The notes under the pieces were generated by a model, which was given only the letters and a program-made list of their open reading frames with translations, searched no databases and had not been told where the DNA came from. The position numbers and the translations under genes were made by a program. A DNA stretch of 64,000 nucleotides, from NCBI GenBank assembly GCA_036583965.1, contig JAZBQD010000030.1:53879551-53943550 (forward strand), given 5' to 3'. The DNA comes from Prunella strophiata (lineage: Eukaryota; Chordata; Aves; Passeriformes; Prunellidae). Positions 51,769 through 64,000 of this stretch are shown here, in pieces; the stretch's first letter is position 1, and every line of letters begins with the position of its first letter.

Positions 51769-54700
51769 CCATCTGTTTTCATTTTGCCTGGATCAGAGCT
51801 GCTCTATTGCACGTAAATGCCAGCAAATTAAGATTAGACAGTTATCTCTCTTATAAGACTCTTCAAGCTCTGTTTACTTCAGATAGAAAAATAGGTAGAG
51901 GTAGATAGACACAGGTAGATATACAGATCCTTATTCCCATAGCACTTGGCAGCTCATTAAGTAACCCAGCCAGGGCAGGGTCACAGCTGCCCCCTGCGAG
52001 TGGGAGAGGAAGGGACAAGTGGCTCCATGGAAAGCCACTGGAAGGGCACAGCACAGCAGCCCTGGGGAGCCACAGGGAGAGTTGCCTACACAGGGAGAGT
52101 CTGGCTTTCTGCAACACAGACTGGATCACAAACTGGGGTCCAGGTGGGACAGCTTGGCATTATCCTAGGTCTAAACAATTTTTTTGGTGGAAAGATCAGA
52201 CTCGTCCCGTTAATTCTTCTTTGAACGTAACATGAGCAGGGATTCCACCTGCTATAGGAGAGCCCCTGGCACAGCCAGCATGAAAGAGCCAGGCTATTTA
52301 TTCCTTGGAGTAAAGGGTTACCTATTTCCTAAGGAGTTCATGCACTAGTCCTCCTTGGGGGTTATCAACAGAAGCGTTTTCTGCTCACTTTTGCATTTTT
52401 CTCAATGCAAATTTGCCAGCTCCTAAGAATGAGAAAAAATAAACTGTTCACACATGTAAGGTTAATGTTTTTAAAGGGCCTTCCATGTGGAAATCAAGTA
52501 TTCTTATCAGGAATACATGTGAGCTGCATCCTTGAGGACAAGTCTATCCTGGTAAGAGCCTGAGAGTCTGAAACCACCACAAAAGACAGGAAACAAATGC
52601 ATGCAGAAACCTCTCTCAGTGCTATCCTAGGCAGTCATTTCTTGGATTTGCATATCACAATTAAAATTCAGGTGATATATGAAGTTTGTTTCAGTGGAGA
52701 GATAGTATGTAGACACAGGAAGGTTTACCAAGGAAAGTCAAATATGGGAATGCCTCATTAGGGACCCAGTGTCAACATTTAATATGTCCTCAAGAATTTG
52801 TACACTACAGTGTAGATGGGGGATTTTTTGGGCTTCTTTTGATTGCTTTTCATTCTTTTTTGTTTTTCATAAGAGTGGCTTATGTAATCTGAGCAGTAAC
52901 CTGCATTTCAATGCTTTTTCTGGCTCCCTGTCATGGCTATCTATACCTGTCTTCTACCATCTCCTCTGCCACCCTACTGCCCTCCCCAAAAGCCTCCTTG
53001 TCAACCCTCTTTCCCCAGACCCCTGCCTGTCTAGAGGCACCTCTCCTCTCTCCCACCTCCTTCTGCATATGCTTGCCCTAAATCTCTTCCCCCTGTTTCC
53101 TCTGATTTTTTGGAAATAAGACCACTTGTTATGGAGACACCGAGGTGGGTTGCATAAGAGCTGTATGACCTGACAGAGCACGTGAGGCAAGGCAAGGTGT
53201 GCAACTGACCCAGCAGGTGTGGGCTGTGCCAGCCCCCAGGCCTGCTGTGCTCAGCACCAAGAGGGAAATGAGCAGCCTGGGGCCACTGAATTAAGGCAAA
53301 CCTGGAGGAGAAAGGTGCTGGTCTGGCAGCAAATCCCTCATGGCACCACACCTGGTTGTACAACGGGCCAAAATCACCATTTTGGGCTCACTCCCCATTC
53401 TTGCAGCATCATGACTTTCCCACAGAGGGGCAGCCCAGTCCTCTTCACCCCATCACTCCTGTGCAGCCACAGGGAAGGTAAAGCACCCATGGGAATAAGC
53501 CCTTCCAAAGAGTCTCTGAAATAAGGAGACCCAAGCTGTTTGCAGAGGAAACCTGGACAGAAAGGCAAAGTAAATTAGCTTCTTCCCCTGCAAAGTCCTG
53601 CCCTCAATCTCCAGCAACTTTTCTTATGGTTCATTTTCAGGAGCTTTTTCTTTGCTCTCCCTCAATTTATTATACCATTAAAACCGATGGGGAAAAATGT
53701 TCCTCGTTAAGGTGAGAAGGTTTTATCTGAAATACAAAATAATGAAATGGCAAGAAATCTCAAGGCAGGGGAAAAAACCAACCAACCAACCTGCTGTTCT
53801 ACACAAAAAGAGGATCTTTTTTTTTATTTTTTAAAGAAAACTCTCTCTCTCCTCTCCAGCACCAGCGACATACTCTCCATCAGCTCAGCCCACAGGACCA
53901 GTGCCAAAGGAGCCCAGGTAAGCAGAGCAATTGGTGACATTTTTCTGTACAATTCAGTCACGTTGGGCTGTATTTATGCCATACACAGGCAAGCAGCAGG
54001 AACACTGAGCAACTGGGAATTTACAGTGTGCCTGAGACACTCACAGCCTGGCAGCCTCTGCTGTGCCCTTGCTATTCATAAACTGGAAGTTATGTCTGTC
54101 CAAGGGGCTGTCTTTGGGCCCCTCAGCATCAGCTGTCTTAAAGGGGATGCTGCCAGCCTCTGCAGAGGGGTTTTTTTAATTTTTATTTTATTTTGCTAGG
54201 CAGATAAATCTTACCCAGCATCTCTCAAATCAACTGAGATGTGTGATTTTTATTTTACAGGCTGCTCTTCCAGCTGGGGAAAAAAAATAGGTCTGATTCC
54301 CCAGCCACAGTAAATCAGCATAATACCACCCTTCCCAGCACCGGGGCTGCTGCAGCAACACGGATTTACACCATCTGGAGACGTGGCTGTGGCTCCCTCC
54401 TCCTGTCTGCCCGACAGAAACACAGAGACACATCTAACCTTCCTTGCAGAGAGAAGGCAGGGAAAGGAATTGAATAGACACTCTTGTGGGGAGGCAAACA
54501 AAGACCAAATACTTTTTCAGTGGCTTTAAACAGCACTCAGTTCATTAATAACTATCTTTATAGGAATATCCAAATGATTTTTTTAACTTCTTTCTTCCCT
54601 TGGCACCAAGGGAAACAGATGTAAACAGCTCTTTTAGGGAAAGCTGTTAAATTGTTACAGGAATATGCTACAAGGTGTTTTTTGGATTATATTTTATAAA

Positions 54701-57700
54701 TTACATTCATAGAAGTTGTAAATATGTTATAGATTTTTAATAAATTTAAATGTCCAACACTTACACAAGTAACTGTTTTAAATTCATAACTTTCACCCTG
54801 AAGGAGTGCAGACTATTTCTTCCCCAAATTTTGAAAATGTTACAGGCTGAAGTAAAACATCTGATGGCAAATAAAGGGAAATCAGTCTTAAAAGTTTTGT
54901 GGATAAAGTCATTACATGAATGCAAAAAAAAGAGATTTTCCCCCATCTGGAGGTTTGTGAGAGGGCACCCTGCAGTGCAGCTCCCCTCAGGGCTGACCTG
55001 AGCTGTCCTTGAGGGCCTGGCAGTGGTTTGGGGTGCCTGCAGAGAGCTGCCCATGCATCACTGAGGCTGCACCCTGGCCCCTCATGGGCAGGCAGGTCAC
55101 TCACTCTGAGCACATCTCCTTCTCAGGCAGCATCCCAAGTCTCCCACCTACAGCCTGGTCCCAGAACAGGGGTTTCCATGAGAATTGGGCTTTGATACTG
55201 GTCCCAGTTCACCTGCACATAGACTTTTACTGGGCTCTGCTCCTCATGTGCAAGGCAGAGATGATGGCATTTTACTGCCTCAGAAGAGCTGGCAGAGCAA
55301 ACACATAATGGAAGCATCCCCCTATTCCTCATAAGTTTTCATCCACAGATGCATTAATCTGTGTGTGCTCTGCCCAGAATCGTTTACAATTCATAGGTAA
55401 CTAATAAGAAAGCAGTGATGTGTAAAGACCTTGTTGAATCACTAATGGATATAAACAAAATAAATAAAATTTTAAACACCCTTCACTCCTTATCTTGAAT
55501 CAGATCACAGTCGAGCCCCAAGCAAAGATTGTTCAGTATCTTATTTTCATTATTTTGTGGTTTGTTATTCTCATTTGCCAAGGCCACAGGTATCTTTAAA
55601 TTAGTATATCTCAGGGACTGTAAAAAAATTATCCCTCCATTACACAGATAGTAGTGGCTGGACACCTTGATAGCTCTGTGTTGTAGGCTCAGGATGATCT
55701 TGTGCCCTGACTGACAACTTCAGGTGAAAGGACAGAGTGGAAGGGTGTATGGAAAGCCTCAGCTGCTGCTGGACATGCTGTGGTAAAAGAGGGGCACCCC
55801 TGCCAGGTCCCAGTCCAAGTGTGTGCAGAGGGATACTATACTGTCAGCAAAATGGGGGTCCCCTACTGCCAGAACTGTGTAAGCTGAGATCAGCAGGAGG
55901 GTGATTTTAGGACTGATAAAACCTTGTTTTGTCCAGTGGCAAGGAAAGCAATAAGACCACAGAAGAGTCTGCACAGCTGCCACCAATAGTCCTTGTCCAT
56001 TCTGGTGTGCTGGCTGCTACCCTCCTCCTCTGTGCTGTCCTTAGCTTTGTGAGGGCAGCTCTCCTCTGCTTGCTGCAGAGCTCATTTCACAAGGATAAGT
56101 GCCTTCCATGACCTGTGTCCTGGGCTCTGCTCCTCTCCTCTTAATCAGGGCACCCTCCTGGTGAGCCAGGCAATGCCAAGCCCCTCACCTGATAGCCCAG
56201 CAGCTCCAGAGCATCATCAAGAGTGCTCTGAGGAAATGTGACCCCAGTCCACCCTGGCAAAGAGCAGGGATGAGCTGATTTTGCTGTGACATGCCCCTGG
56301 AGGCTGCTCTCCATCACCACCCCAAGCCATGATGCCCCAGCTGGGGATGACAGCTGCTGAGGTGAGAGGATGCCCAGAGGTGCTCAGCATCCCCAGCCTC
56401 AGTGTCAGTGTGGCTGTCTCAGCCAGAAGGGATGGCTGTGACCCAGAATGCAGGAATATTCCAGTCTTCAGCTTCTTGACTTTAACAGGCCTCCTCAGGC
56501 TGATGGTTCCCTCTCTTTTGCCTGAAAAGGGGAAGCTAATTCACTTGAAATTCACCAGTAGTTCAATGGTGCTGAAAGCCTACCACCAATGTGCAAAAAC
56601 TCTTCCTCCTCTCCCTGCCTTATGCAGCCCTCAGGTTGTGCCTCCTCCTTGCCACCAGTGAGGTGAGCTTCAAGGCCAGCATCTCCTTTCAGGCTAGCAC
56701 AACTCCTCCATCTCCAGACATCCAGGTTTCAAAGGACATTTGAGGGCCTTTTGAGCCATTCACAAATGTGATTCAAATCAATCACATTGATTTCCAGGGG
56801 CTCATCAGACACCTCAGTGTTTTAGGGGTTCCTGGCCTAAGGGTTTCTCCATGAGTGAAGCACAATATTGTCACCAGGGTTTATGAAATGCTTAGCTGGC
56901 AAAACAAAAAGCATCAACTTCTTGGCTACAGCTTTCTGCCAAAAGATAGGCAGGTCGTGCTTCAATGCAGATGTCTCAGGGAAAAAATGTGCAGTGCATT
57001 AGAGAGCTGTGACTCATAGAATAATTATCCTTGTTTCTCATAGTTTATTAATAATTTAAACCCAATCTTGATGTTATTGATCTATCATTGAATTGGAGAT
57101 TTATTTCAGATCTGTAGTCACTGAAGCAGTAAATTTAATCCCCCTTTCCTCCCGCCCTTCCATCCACTAAACTCACTTTATAACTAAAACATGATGTTTA
57201 GGCTGTTTCAGTAATAGCACAGGAGAATAAGAGCTCAGAGGCAGTGGGTGGCAGGAGCAGCCTTAAGCCCACATAATACCAAGGGAGGGCACACAAGGTT
57301 CTGGTTCTAATACATCATTTTGACCAAACCATCCTTTTCACATGGTCTCAGGGATGTCAAAAGGACCAGAAGCTACTTGCTGGCATGTGCATCACAACCA
57401 GATCCTGGACCAATTTTGCCTGCTTTTCATCTAGATTTGATCACCCATGCCCAGGGTTTTCCATCAGTTTTGCAGGCATCACCCCAGCTGTGTATCCCAC
57501 TGAATTCTTTGTCACAGACACCAGCTCTGCACTGAGGTACAAGTGCCTGCAACACGTGGGCTCTTGCAGGGCACATAAGCTCTTGGGCCTGATAATAATC
57601 TTACTTAAACTGGCAAAAACCTGCAGCAGCTGCCTGGGTGTCCCAGGAGCATCGTGAGTGTAAAATCCATTTATGTGTGTGAAGGATCAAGCCTAGAGGA

Positions 57701-57865
57701 CTATAATGTGGAGACTCCTACAGCAGTGCTCACTGAGCTGTGCCATGCATCTGCTGAATTCAATAACACAGCAGCAAGACTTGGCCTTTTAAAAGAAGCC
57801 AGGAATAGAAAGCAGCATCCTTTATGGCTGTAATGTGCCCAGAAGAGTGATTTTTGTAGGCAAAT
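51769..57865. other. Noncoding, nothing recognisable
   Basis: Six kilobases without a supportable gene or repeat. ORFs up to 150 codons (plus 53747-54199) show no domain features. Pyrimidine-rich stretches occur near 53.0 and 53.84 kb. Confidence 0.45.
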
Positions 57866-57960
57866 GAAATACATTTTTTATTAGACCAATTGTAGTGTGC
57901 AGTTGGGTAGGAAAATACGTTCTTGGCTGTACCAACTCTTTCTCAGGTCTGGAAGAAAAC
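57866..57960. repeat. Possible ancient interspersed repeat remnant
   Basis: The string 'ttattagaccaatt' followed after about 70 bases by 'ctcaggtctggaag' resembles an old amniote-wide interspersed repeat I have seen in reptile and bird DNA. I cannot name it with certainty. Confidence 0.25.
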
Positions 57961-59239
57961 AAATGTGCCTAAACGTGCCTCTATTCTTTTCCATCTATAT
58001 TAATGGATACAATTAAATATATTTCTATCCTCTGCCAGTCTATCCTTGCTGCTGATCTTAGACCCTAGAGCTGGAATCACAACAAGTGGGGTCTCTTGGC
58101 CACCATTGGGGTCCCTGCAGCTTTAGAAATGTGTGACATGGCCAAGCTGTCACAGCCTTGCTCTAAAATCAAACCTGATGGGTGTCACAAAACAGAGAGG
58201 ATGTGTTGGTGTGGTTAGTGCTGCATGCACCCACAAGTGTGTGCTCTTAGTGTGCCTGGTGTTTCTTGCCCAAGTAGGAGGCATTCCTAGAGAAGAACAG
58301 CAGGAAAACAAGGCACAGCAAACTCAATATAGTTTATGTTTTCCAGAGGTAACATTTTGATGAAATAGTCACAAAGCTCAGCTTTCCTTGGTTTGGATTT
58401 GGGGAAGTTTTGTGTTTCAGTTTAAGTTAGCTAAACCTGGAATAAGAAATGCAGCTATTTCTTTAATCCTGCGGGACAAGGGATGGTGCCAGCAGTAGCA
58501 CATCAGGGTGGAGGCGCTGGGTGTTGCAGGGCTGTTGGGAAGGGAACAAGCCCAGGGAAATGCTGCTGGATGTCTGGGTCCCTGTGTCACTGGGTCCCAC
58601 TTGCACTGGTGGGACCATTGTCACTGGCAGGTAACAGCTCCTGCAAGGCCCAGGCTCAGTGGCATTAGACCTTTCTCTTCTTTGAGGCCTGGGAGCCTTC
58701 TTTGGCAAGTTTTCACCTGTAGCCATGGATTCCTGGGAACTGGGGCTTTCCTGCAGTTGGAAAGGAGTGACCTCTCTTCCTCCCAGTCCTTGGTGAAATA
58801 GGAGTGAGGGATTGCAGGCACAGGTACCCATCACCAGTGCAAGTCTGTTCTGAGCACTCACCTGTGACAGGAGCAGATTTGGTGCCTCTCTAAACACAGA
58901 ACCTCAGCTCCCAGTTCAGCCCCACACCAGGCAGCTGGGAAGGTGTTTCTAGTTCTGAGCAGCCAAGTAGAGAAGCTGAGCACCACTTCAGGGCTTGGTC
59001 CCTCCAGAATATGCCATTTAACATGTCTAGGTCTCACTGCACCCTGGTGAGGTGAGGAAATGTCTTTTGCTGCCCTTTTAGGGAGGATAACAAGAGAGCT
59101 GTGTCCACGTCTCTTTCCCCCAGGCTGTGTGCCTCCTGCTCTGACTTGCTTGCTGGAGGTGTCTCTTTCTTGCTGCTGCCAATATTAGGCTCCTAACTGA
59201 GGTTAAGCTTCACTTAGGGTGCTGACCTTGGGCCCTGGT
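57961..59239. other. Noncoding, nothing recognisable
   Basis: GC-moderate sequence with a 144-codon minus ORF (58897 to 58463) lacking domain features. Confidence 0.45.
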
Positions 59240-59530
59240 TCAGCTCACACAGGATGTGTTTGTCTTTCTGGGCTGCCAGTGCACATTGCTGGGTCGTGTT
59301 GAGCTTCTCCTCTCAACCAACAGCCCAAGTCCTTCTCCTCAGGGCTGCTCTCAGTCCACTTTCTGCCCACCCTGTGTCTGTCCTTAGGGCTGCCCTGACC
59401 TACGTGTGGGACCTTGCACTGGCCTTGTTGCACTGCATGAGTTTCACAAGGACACACCTCTCAAGCCTGTCGAGGTCCCTCTGGGTGTCATTTGTCAGGT
59501 AGAGGGTGCCTGTCCAAAGCAGAGGATGAG
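59240..59530 (-). mobile_element. CR1 LINE fragment, middle of reverse transcriptase
   Basis: The minus strand reads QRDLDRLERC..LMQCNK in one frame, then CKVPHVGQGSPKDRHRVGRK and SSPEEKDLG in the next. These match the CR1 RT block just after the catalytic motif (usually QRDLDRLE..NLMKFNK.KCKVLHLG..SSPEEKDLGVLVD). A frameshift separates the two halves. Only about 290 bp of an internal segment is left, with neither end of the element. Confidence 0.88.
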
Positions 59531-60954
59531 CACTGGGGTGAAGTCTGCTCCAGCAGATTCCAGGACAAATACCAGGCAGCAGGAGTGACACAACAGTAGA
59601 GTCAGTGCCTGTGCCACTTCTCTTTGCCCACTCCAAAACTCTCAGTCTCCCATCACTGGGGTGCAACAGCTTGAAATCCTCAGAGGGACAATTCCTGGAA
59701 ATCTGGCTCTATGTCTTGCCCTGCCCTGCAGCTTGTCCCAGCAGCCCTGCTTTTGCTTGCCAGGCATTTGTATAAATAGGATTAACATCCACAGTTACAG
59801 TTAGCTAGGTTGCAAATTACACAGGCTATCAAGGCTCGTGCTTCAGGGCATACACTGATTACCATCAGAGGGGCAAAAATGAGTTTTTCCAATAACAGAA
59901 TATTGCATGATTGACTGGGAACATTACAGGGCAGAGTGGATTAGCCTTTGCCATCAGTATCAGTTATATGTCATTACCACATCAAAGCACCAGCCAGCTC
60001 CCATTCAGGCAGCTGGGTCTCGAGGAGCAGGGCTGCTTGTTAAACCCGACACAGATTTTGAAGCTGTTCATAAAATGTGCCTCCAGCAAGCTGTGCTCCC
60101 TGCTTCTGCTTGCCTGCCTCCTGGGCTGACCCCTTCAGCTGGCCAGAGGAGCCTGCCTGCCTCTCCTTTGCCTCCTGGGTTTCCTGGCTCTGGTGGGATC
60201 ACAGATAGCAGCAGCTCTGGGACTCTGGGCAGCAGGAGGCTGGGAGGCACCTTTACTTATAGGTCTGATGCCATCCTCATGGTATTTCCAGGCTTGCAAG
60301 AGGAGCTGAAGTCCCTGTTAGCTTTCTGTTATGGATGAACAGCTTTGCCCACTTTCACGTCATCTCATTTCCTTCATCTTGGCAGCAAATGATTGTCTCA
60401 TTTGAATGGAAGGGCTAGAACTGACAGAAAATCTAAAATGAGAAACATAATTAGCAGCAAAACTTTTAATTCTCCTTTCTAAGCCATTTCTAAATGTGTT
60501 AGTGCTTATTTATTGAACCCAGCTTGGCATTTAGACAGCTCCTTTAGTGCTAATAGGGTTGATTACCAGGTTGAATACTACAGCTTGGAGGAAATGGCTG
60601 CTCAGTATTCAGAGATGCCAAGTTCCCTCCACACAGAAATACCCACCTCTCTTCACAGGAAATGTGTTTTATTCAGCACAAACATATTAAAATAACGCTG
60701 TCACAGGAGCCACAGGAGTCACAGATGCCACACCAGCAGCCCATGCATGAGGTGTGTGGCTGTAGGATGCCAGGGCTCAGCCTTTCAGGGGCTAAAAACT
60801 CCTCCAGCACGGGCAGGACAGTGCCAGCCTTTGGGATGGGAGCTGGGCTGGGGCTTGCTCCAGATCATTGGCTTGGCCCAGGGGGTGGCAGGACCCCCGA
60901 GAGTGATCCCTGGGGAGATCTGAAGAGGAGGATTAGGGCAGAGGGTAAACAACC
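59531..60954. other. Noncoding, nothing recognisable
   Basis: Short ORFs only, up to 143 codons (plus 59907-60338), without recognisable features. Confidence 0.45.
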
Positions 60955-60997
60955 AGAGAAGAGGAGAAAGAGGAGGAAGAGGAGGAGGAAGAGGAAG
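60955..60997. repeat. Purine-only GAA/GGA tract
   Basis: Forty-three consecutive purines built of gag/gga/gaa units. It produces a poly-basic KRRKRRKRRRKRK-like stretch inside the longest ORF of the window (60662-61447), which I take to be non-coding. Confidence 0.9.
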
Positions 60998-62699
60998 CTA
61001 CCTGGTTTCTCCAGGTTACAGTCAAGATCTGGGGTTTCCTACCCTTGCCCACTTGCATTTCACACTGAAATCCCAGACTCCTGTCTTCCACCCAGAGCCA
61101 AGCAGAGAAGGGTCTCCTTCCTGACAGAAACCTGGGGGCAAGAAATGTGGGTGGGTTTTTTTTCCATAGCAGTCATTATCAGAGTAGTTCCTTCAGTGTG
61201 TGTAATGGAGCTTTTTGTGCTCCCTCTACTGCAGATCAATCAAGAGGACAGATGTCTGATTGTCCTCCTGTTCCAATGGATATCATCATTACTCCTTTGG
61301 AGCTGCTGCAAAATAGGTGTCAATAAAAATAGAATTTGGACTTTCATTTACTGTCATTTAGGCTTTATCGGTGAAAATGGTGGGTTTTCAGAAAATAAGC
61401 CTCACCTTCACATTACTGAGCATGTGATGTCAACACAAGGTTGCTAGGGTGTGATGCAGCAGCCTCCAGAAACAGGGTGGGCTCCTAAAATCTGAGAGTG
61501 TCAAGCCAGCCTGGCTTGATAAGCTTTGCCAGTGGCCAGCCAAGGGCAGTGAGATTACCCTGGTCTGGGGAACAGAGATCCTTGAGCTCAGGAATTTCTC
61601 CCTGGGTGTGATTATCACGTATTAGCCACTGTCCCTCATTCTCATTTCGAGCTGGGAAGGAGGAGCAGTGTGAGTTCACTGGTTTGTGGCCACCAGCTTG
61701 TAAACTGCCAAGGCATGGCTTTTAAGGCAGCCTTGGAAAAGTGCACAGGAATACAAATGTCCCTGTCACTAAGGCACTGAGATTTCAACCACAAGGGTCA
61801 CTTGCACATTGTGTCAGTGCAGTGTCCAAGTGTTTGTTTTTAATTTACTGGGGGGAAATTTAGCAAATCACCCAGATTTGGATTGACCATTAGAGCCACT
61901 GCTGCACTATTTTTTTCCCTCCATCTCTTGTTGCTCATACCCAGGCATTCTCTTTCAGTGATGCCTTGGAACAATAAACCCAGGGTGATCCAGGCCAGAC
62001 AAAGAGAAATCCACATGAGAAGTCTGCATGGAGAACAAGGTTACATCCCTTGGTTGCCTGTTGCATTCCAGAATAATTTGGCCTCCAGCTGAGAAGCCTT
62101 GTTCATGCAGGTGAAGAATTTTTCTTTGGGAGCTAAAGGAAGATGGAATGCACCTGCCTGTGGGTTTGGTGGAAGACTTTTTAAGGTGAAAATTGTGCCT
62201 GATGTGGGAACAGTGACAGGCAAGAGCAACAGACACCTCAGGCTTCATTTCAGCCATTCCCCTTAGTGAGATACATGGCCTGGTGTGAAATGCAGGACAG
62301 AGGGATCACTGGAAATGGTCAGCCCCCAAAATACACCTGGCCCAGCATTCTGCCCTGGATGAGACCCAGCAGATGGTCAGGAAGTAATACAAAAATAGAG
62401 CAAGCATTTGTTTTTACTTCCCAGAACACTTTCCATTTCCCCAGTGGTCTGTGACTCAGGAACCTCCTGAGCTGTAGATGCCATCTCTGCATTTAATAGC
62501 CCTTGATGGATTCCTCTTCTATCGATCAGCTTACACCCTATTGAACCAACACAAACTTTAAACATCCACTGTACCCTTTGGCAAGGAGTGCCACAGCTAA
62601 AAACCTCCTTTGTTTATTTTGAACTTGCCACTTGATAGTTTTCTTTGATGTTCACTCTCTTCCTTTGAAGAGCACTGAATAATATGAACAGCTGTTCCC
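60998..62699. other. Noncoding, nothing recognisable
   Basis: No exon or repeat recognised. The last 100-200 bases may already belong to the LINE remnant that follows. Confidence 0.45.
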
Positions 62700-63250
62700 C
62701 AGTCACATCGCTCTTCCTTTCACAAAACTCGGTCATATTTCTTCTTCAGTCATTTTTTCCTCCAAGATAAAAAGTCTTAATCTATTCAGTCATTCCCTGA
62801 ATGGAGGCCCTTTTGTGCTTTTGATCATCTTCAATTGCCTTCCTCTGTAACTTTTCTATTTCTTCTGTATCATATTTGAGATCAGTGAATCAGGGCTGCA
62901 CAATGGCATTCAAGAGAAGGGAGTCCATGGAGTTATACAGCAGCATAATGATTTCCCCTGTTTTGCTCTCTCCTCCTTTCCTAACAATTCCTAGACTTCT
63001 GTTTGCTTTTTTGATTGCTACTGAGTCTTGAGCTGACATTTGCACAGAGTTATCTATTATACCCTGAGGATTTTGCTCCCAAGTGGAAATAGCCAGCTTG
63101 GAGCCCATTATTTTGTATGTAAAGCTAGGATTGTCTTTTCCCATGCACATCACTTTACACTTATCTACATCAGATTTTATCTGTGATTTTATTACACTTT
63201 CATTCAGTACCACGAGGGTCTTTCTGAAACTATTCACAGTCAGCCCTTTG
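62700..63250 (-). mobile_element. Old CR1/L3-like LINE reverse-transcriptase remnant
   Basis: A 115-codon minus ORF (63237 to 62890) carries DKCKVMCMGKDNPSFTYKIM, then SVQMSAQDSVAIKKANRSLG and IRKGG-like VRKGG..KTGEIIMLLYNSM. This is the post-catalytic RT region of a CR1-clade LINE. Its wording (NPSFTYK, MSAQ, KKANR.LGI) is closer to the older amniote CR1/L3 lineage than to the younger avian copies elsewhere in this window. The plus strand continues as LINE-like sequence left to about 62700 (the region before the RT C-terminus). It is surprisingly open for an old copy. Confidence 0.8.
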
Positions 63251-63893
63251 CCTCATTCACCCTTAATATCATCAGCAAGCTTCTCCTCTCCCTGCTTGCT
63301 GCTATTTTGATATTATTTCTGAGTGTTTAGAAAGCATGGGACAATGTTCTGGCTAATTTAACAGCTTACTCTCTCAAATTTGAAGTGCCAGCTCCCAGGG
63401 AGAGGGGGAGAAATGGCAATTCCCAAGCTCTTGGGGTGTCACTGGAGAGCAGCTGGGGATAAATGGCATTGTGCCTAAGCAGCACTTCTAGCTGTCCCCT
63501 TGCACAGACAGTGATGGCACTCTCTGGGATGTGTGTCTGCCCTGTACCAAACCAGCCTGAGATGGCCCCAGCCCAAGGAGGTGAGCAGAAGCCCTGGGGC
63601 CCCAGGAAAGGGTGCAGAGAGGAGGCAATGGATGGCAAAGCCTTCCTCTGGGAAAACCTTTGCACACCAAGTTGTGTTGAATGAACAGGAGCTGACTGGG
63701 AACTCCCCTTGTGGCAGCAGCTCCATGGCTACAGAGAGCAACACAACTTTCCCAGGCACTGTCCTGGGGAAGGCTGTGAGCAGATCAGAGAAATGAATGA
63801 CGAACAATTCTTATCTTCACTTGCTGCACCTGTTGTTGTGAACATGTGGAATGTGTTATGGAGATTTGTTTACCAAAGGGTGGTTTCTTAATT
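63251..63893. other. Noncoding, nothing recognisable
   Basis: Short overlapping ORFs on both strands at 63.4-63.8 kb without domain features. Confidence 0.45.
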
Positions 63894-64000
63894 CACAGAA
63901 TCACAGGATCACAGAAAAATGAGGTTGGAAGAGACCTCTAAGATCACCGAGTCCAACCTGTGTCCTAACATCTCAACTCAGAATCTAGACTATAGCACCA
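63894..64000 (-). mobile_element. CR1 LINE 3' end, cut by the window edge
   Basis: Begins with imperfect cacagaatcacaggatcacag tail repeats, then 'ggttggaagagacctctaag' and 'accgagtccaacctg', the standard CR1 3'-terminal block in minus orientation. The rest of the element lies beyond the window. Confidence 0.93.

Noticed and set aside
53747..54199. 150-codon plus ORF
   Set aside because: Starts in a low-complexity A/C-rich stretch, runs through poly-T and CT repeats, and shows no domain.
60662..61447. Longest ORF of the window (261 codons, plus)
   Set aside because: Its length depends on the purine tract at 60955-60997. The translation mixes a poly-basic run with unrelated hydrophobic stretches, shows no domain, and has no start context or neighbouring exon support.

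Overview
This window looks like avian nuclear DNA, most likely from a songbird. The base composition is AT-leaning and CpG-poor, and genes are sparse. Almost all recognisable repeats are CR1-type LINE fragments, plus one solo ERVL-type LTR whose layout resembles passerine endogenous-retrovirus LTRs. I see no bacterial-style operons, rRNA, tRNA or CRISPR. Most of the window is intergenic or intronic sequence with only chance ORFs.

The one gene I recognise is at 24515-25617 on the minus strand. It is the large terminal coding exon of CBY2 (SPERT/NURIT, chibby family member 2), a spermatid coiled-coil protein. It has a chibby-like core (EMFVLIDGKWVND), a leucine/tryptophan zipper and a conserved C-terminus, but the frame is interrupted twice. 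In human, CBY2 lies in 13q14.13 between ERICH6B/COG3 and SIAH3/ZC3H13, so this window is probably the bird equivalent of that interval. A second, unrecognised exon candidate with good splice signals lies at 50900-51253 on the plus strand.

Layout. 0-24 kb: intergenic, with CR1 pieces at 1.1-1.7, 16.6 and 19-20 kb, a 220-bp perfect pentanucleotide array at 7.73-7.95 kb, a 50-bp tandem duplication at 17.4 kb and the solo LTR at 21.54-22.21 kb. 24-26 kb: the CBY2 exon and its likely poly(A) signal. 26-50 kb: noncoding, with a GC-richer patch at 28 kb, a CR1 fragment spanning the ORF1-esterase/ORF2-endonuclease region at 32.2-33.5 kb, AT-rich segments at 31.9 and 34.6 kb, and a plus-strand CR1 3' part at 48.4-48.9 kb. 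50-64 kb: the unknown exon, followed within 90 bp by a CR1, then mostly unannotatable sequence with CR1 remnants at 59.2 and 62.7 kb and at the window end. Seven CR1 pieces are minus and two plus.

No new multi-gene system is evident. The best leads are the doubly frameshifted CBY2 exon and the unknown 50.9-51.25 kb exon. Family assignments are from recognition by eye, and no database search was possible.
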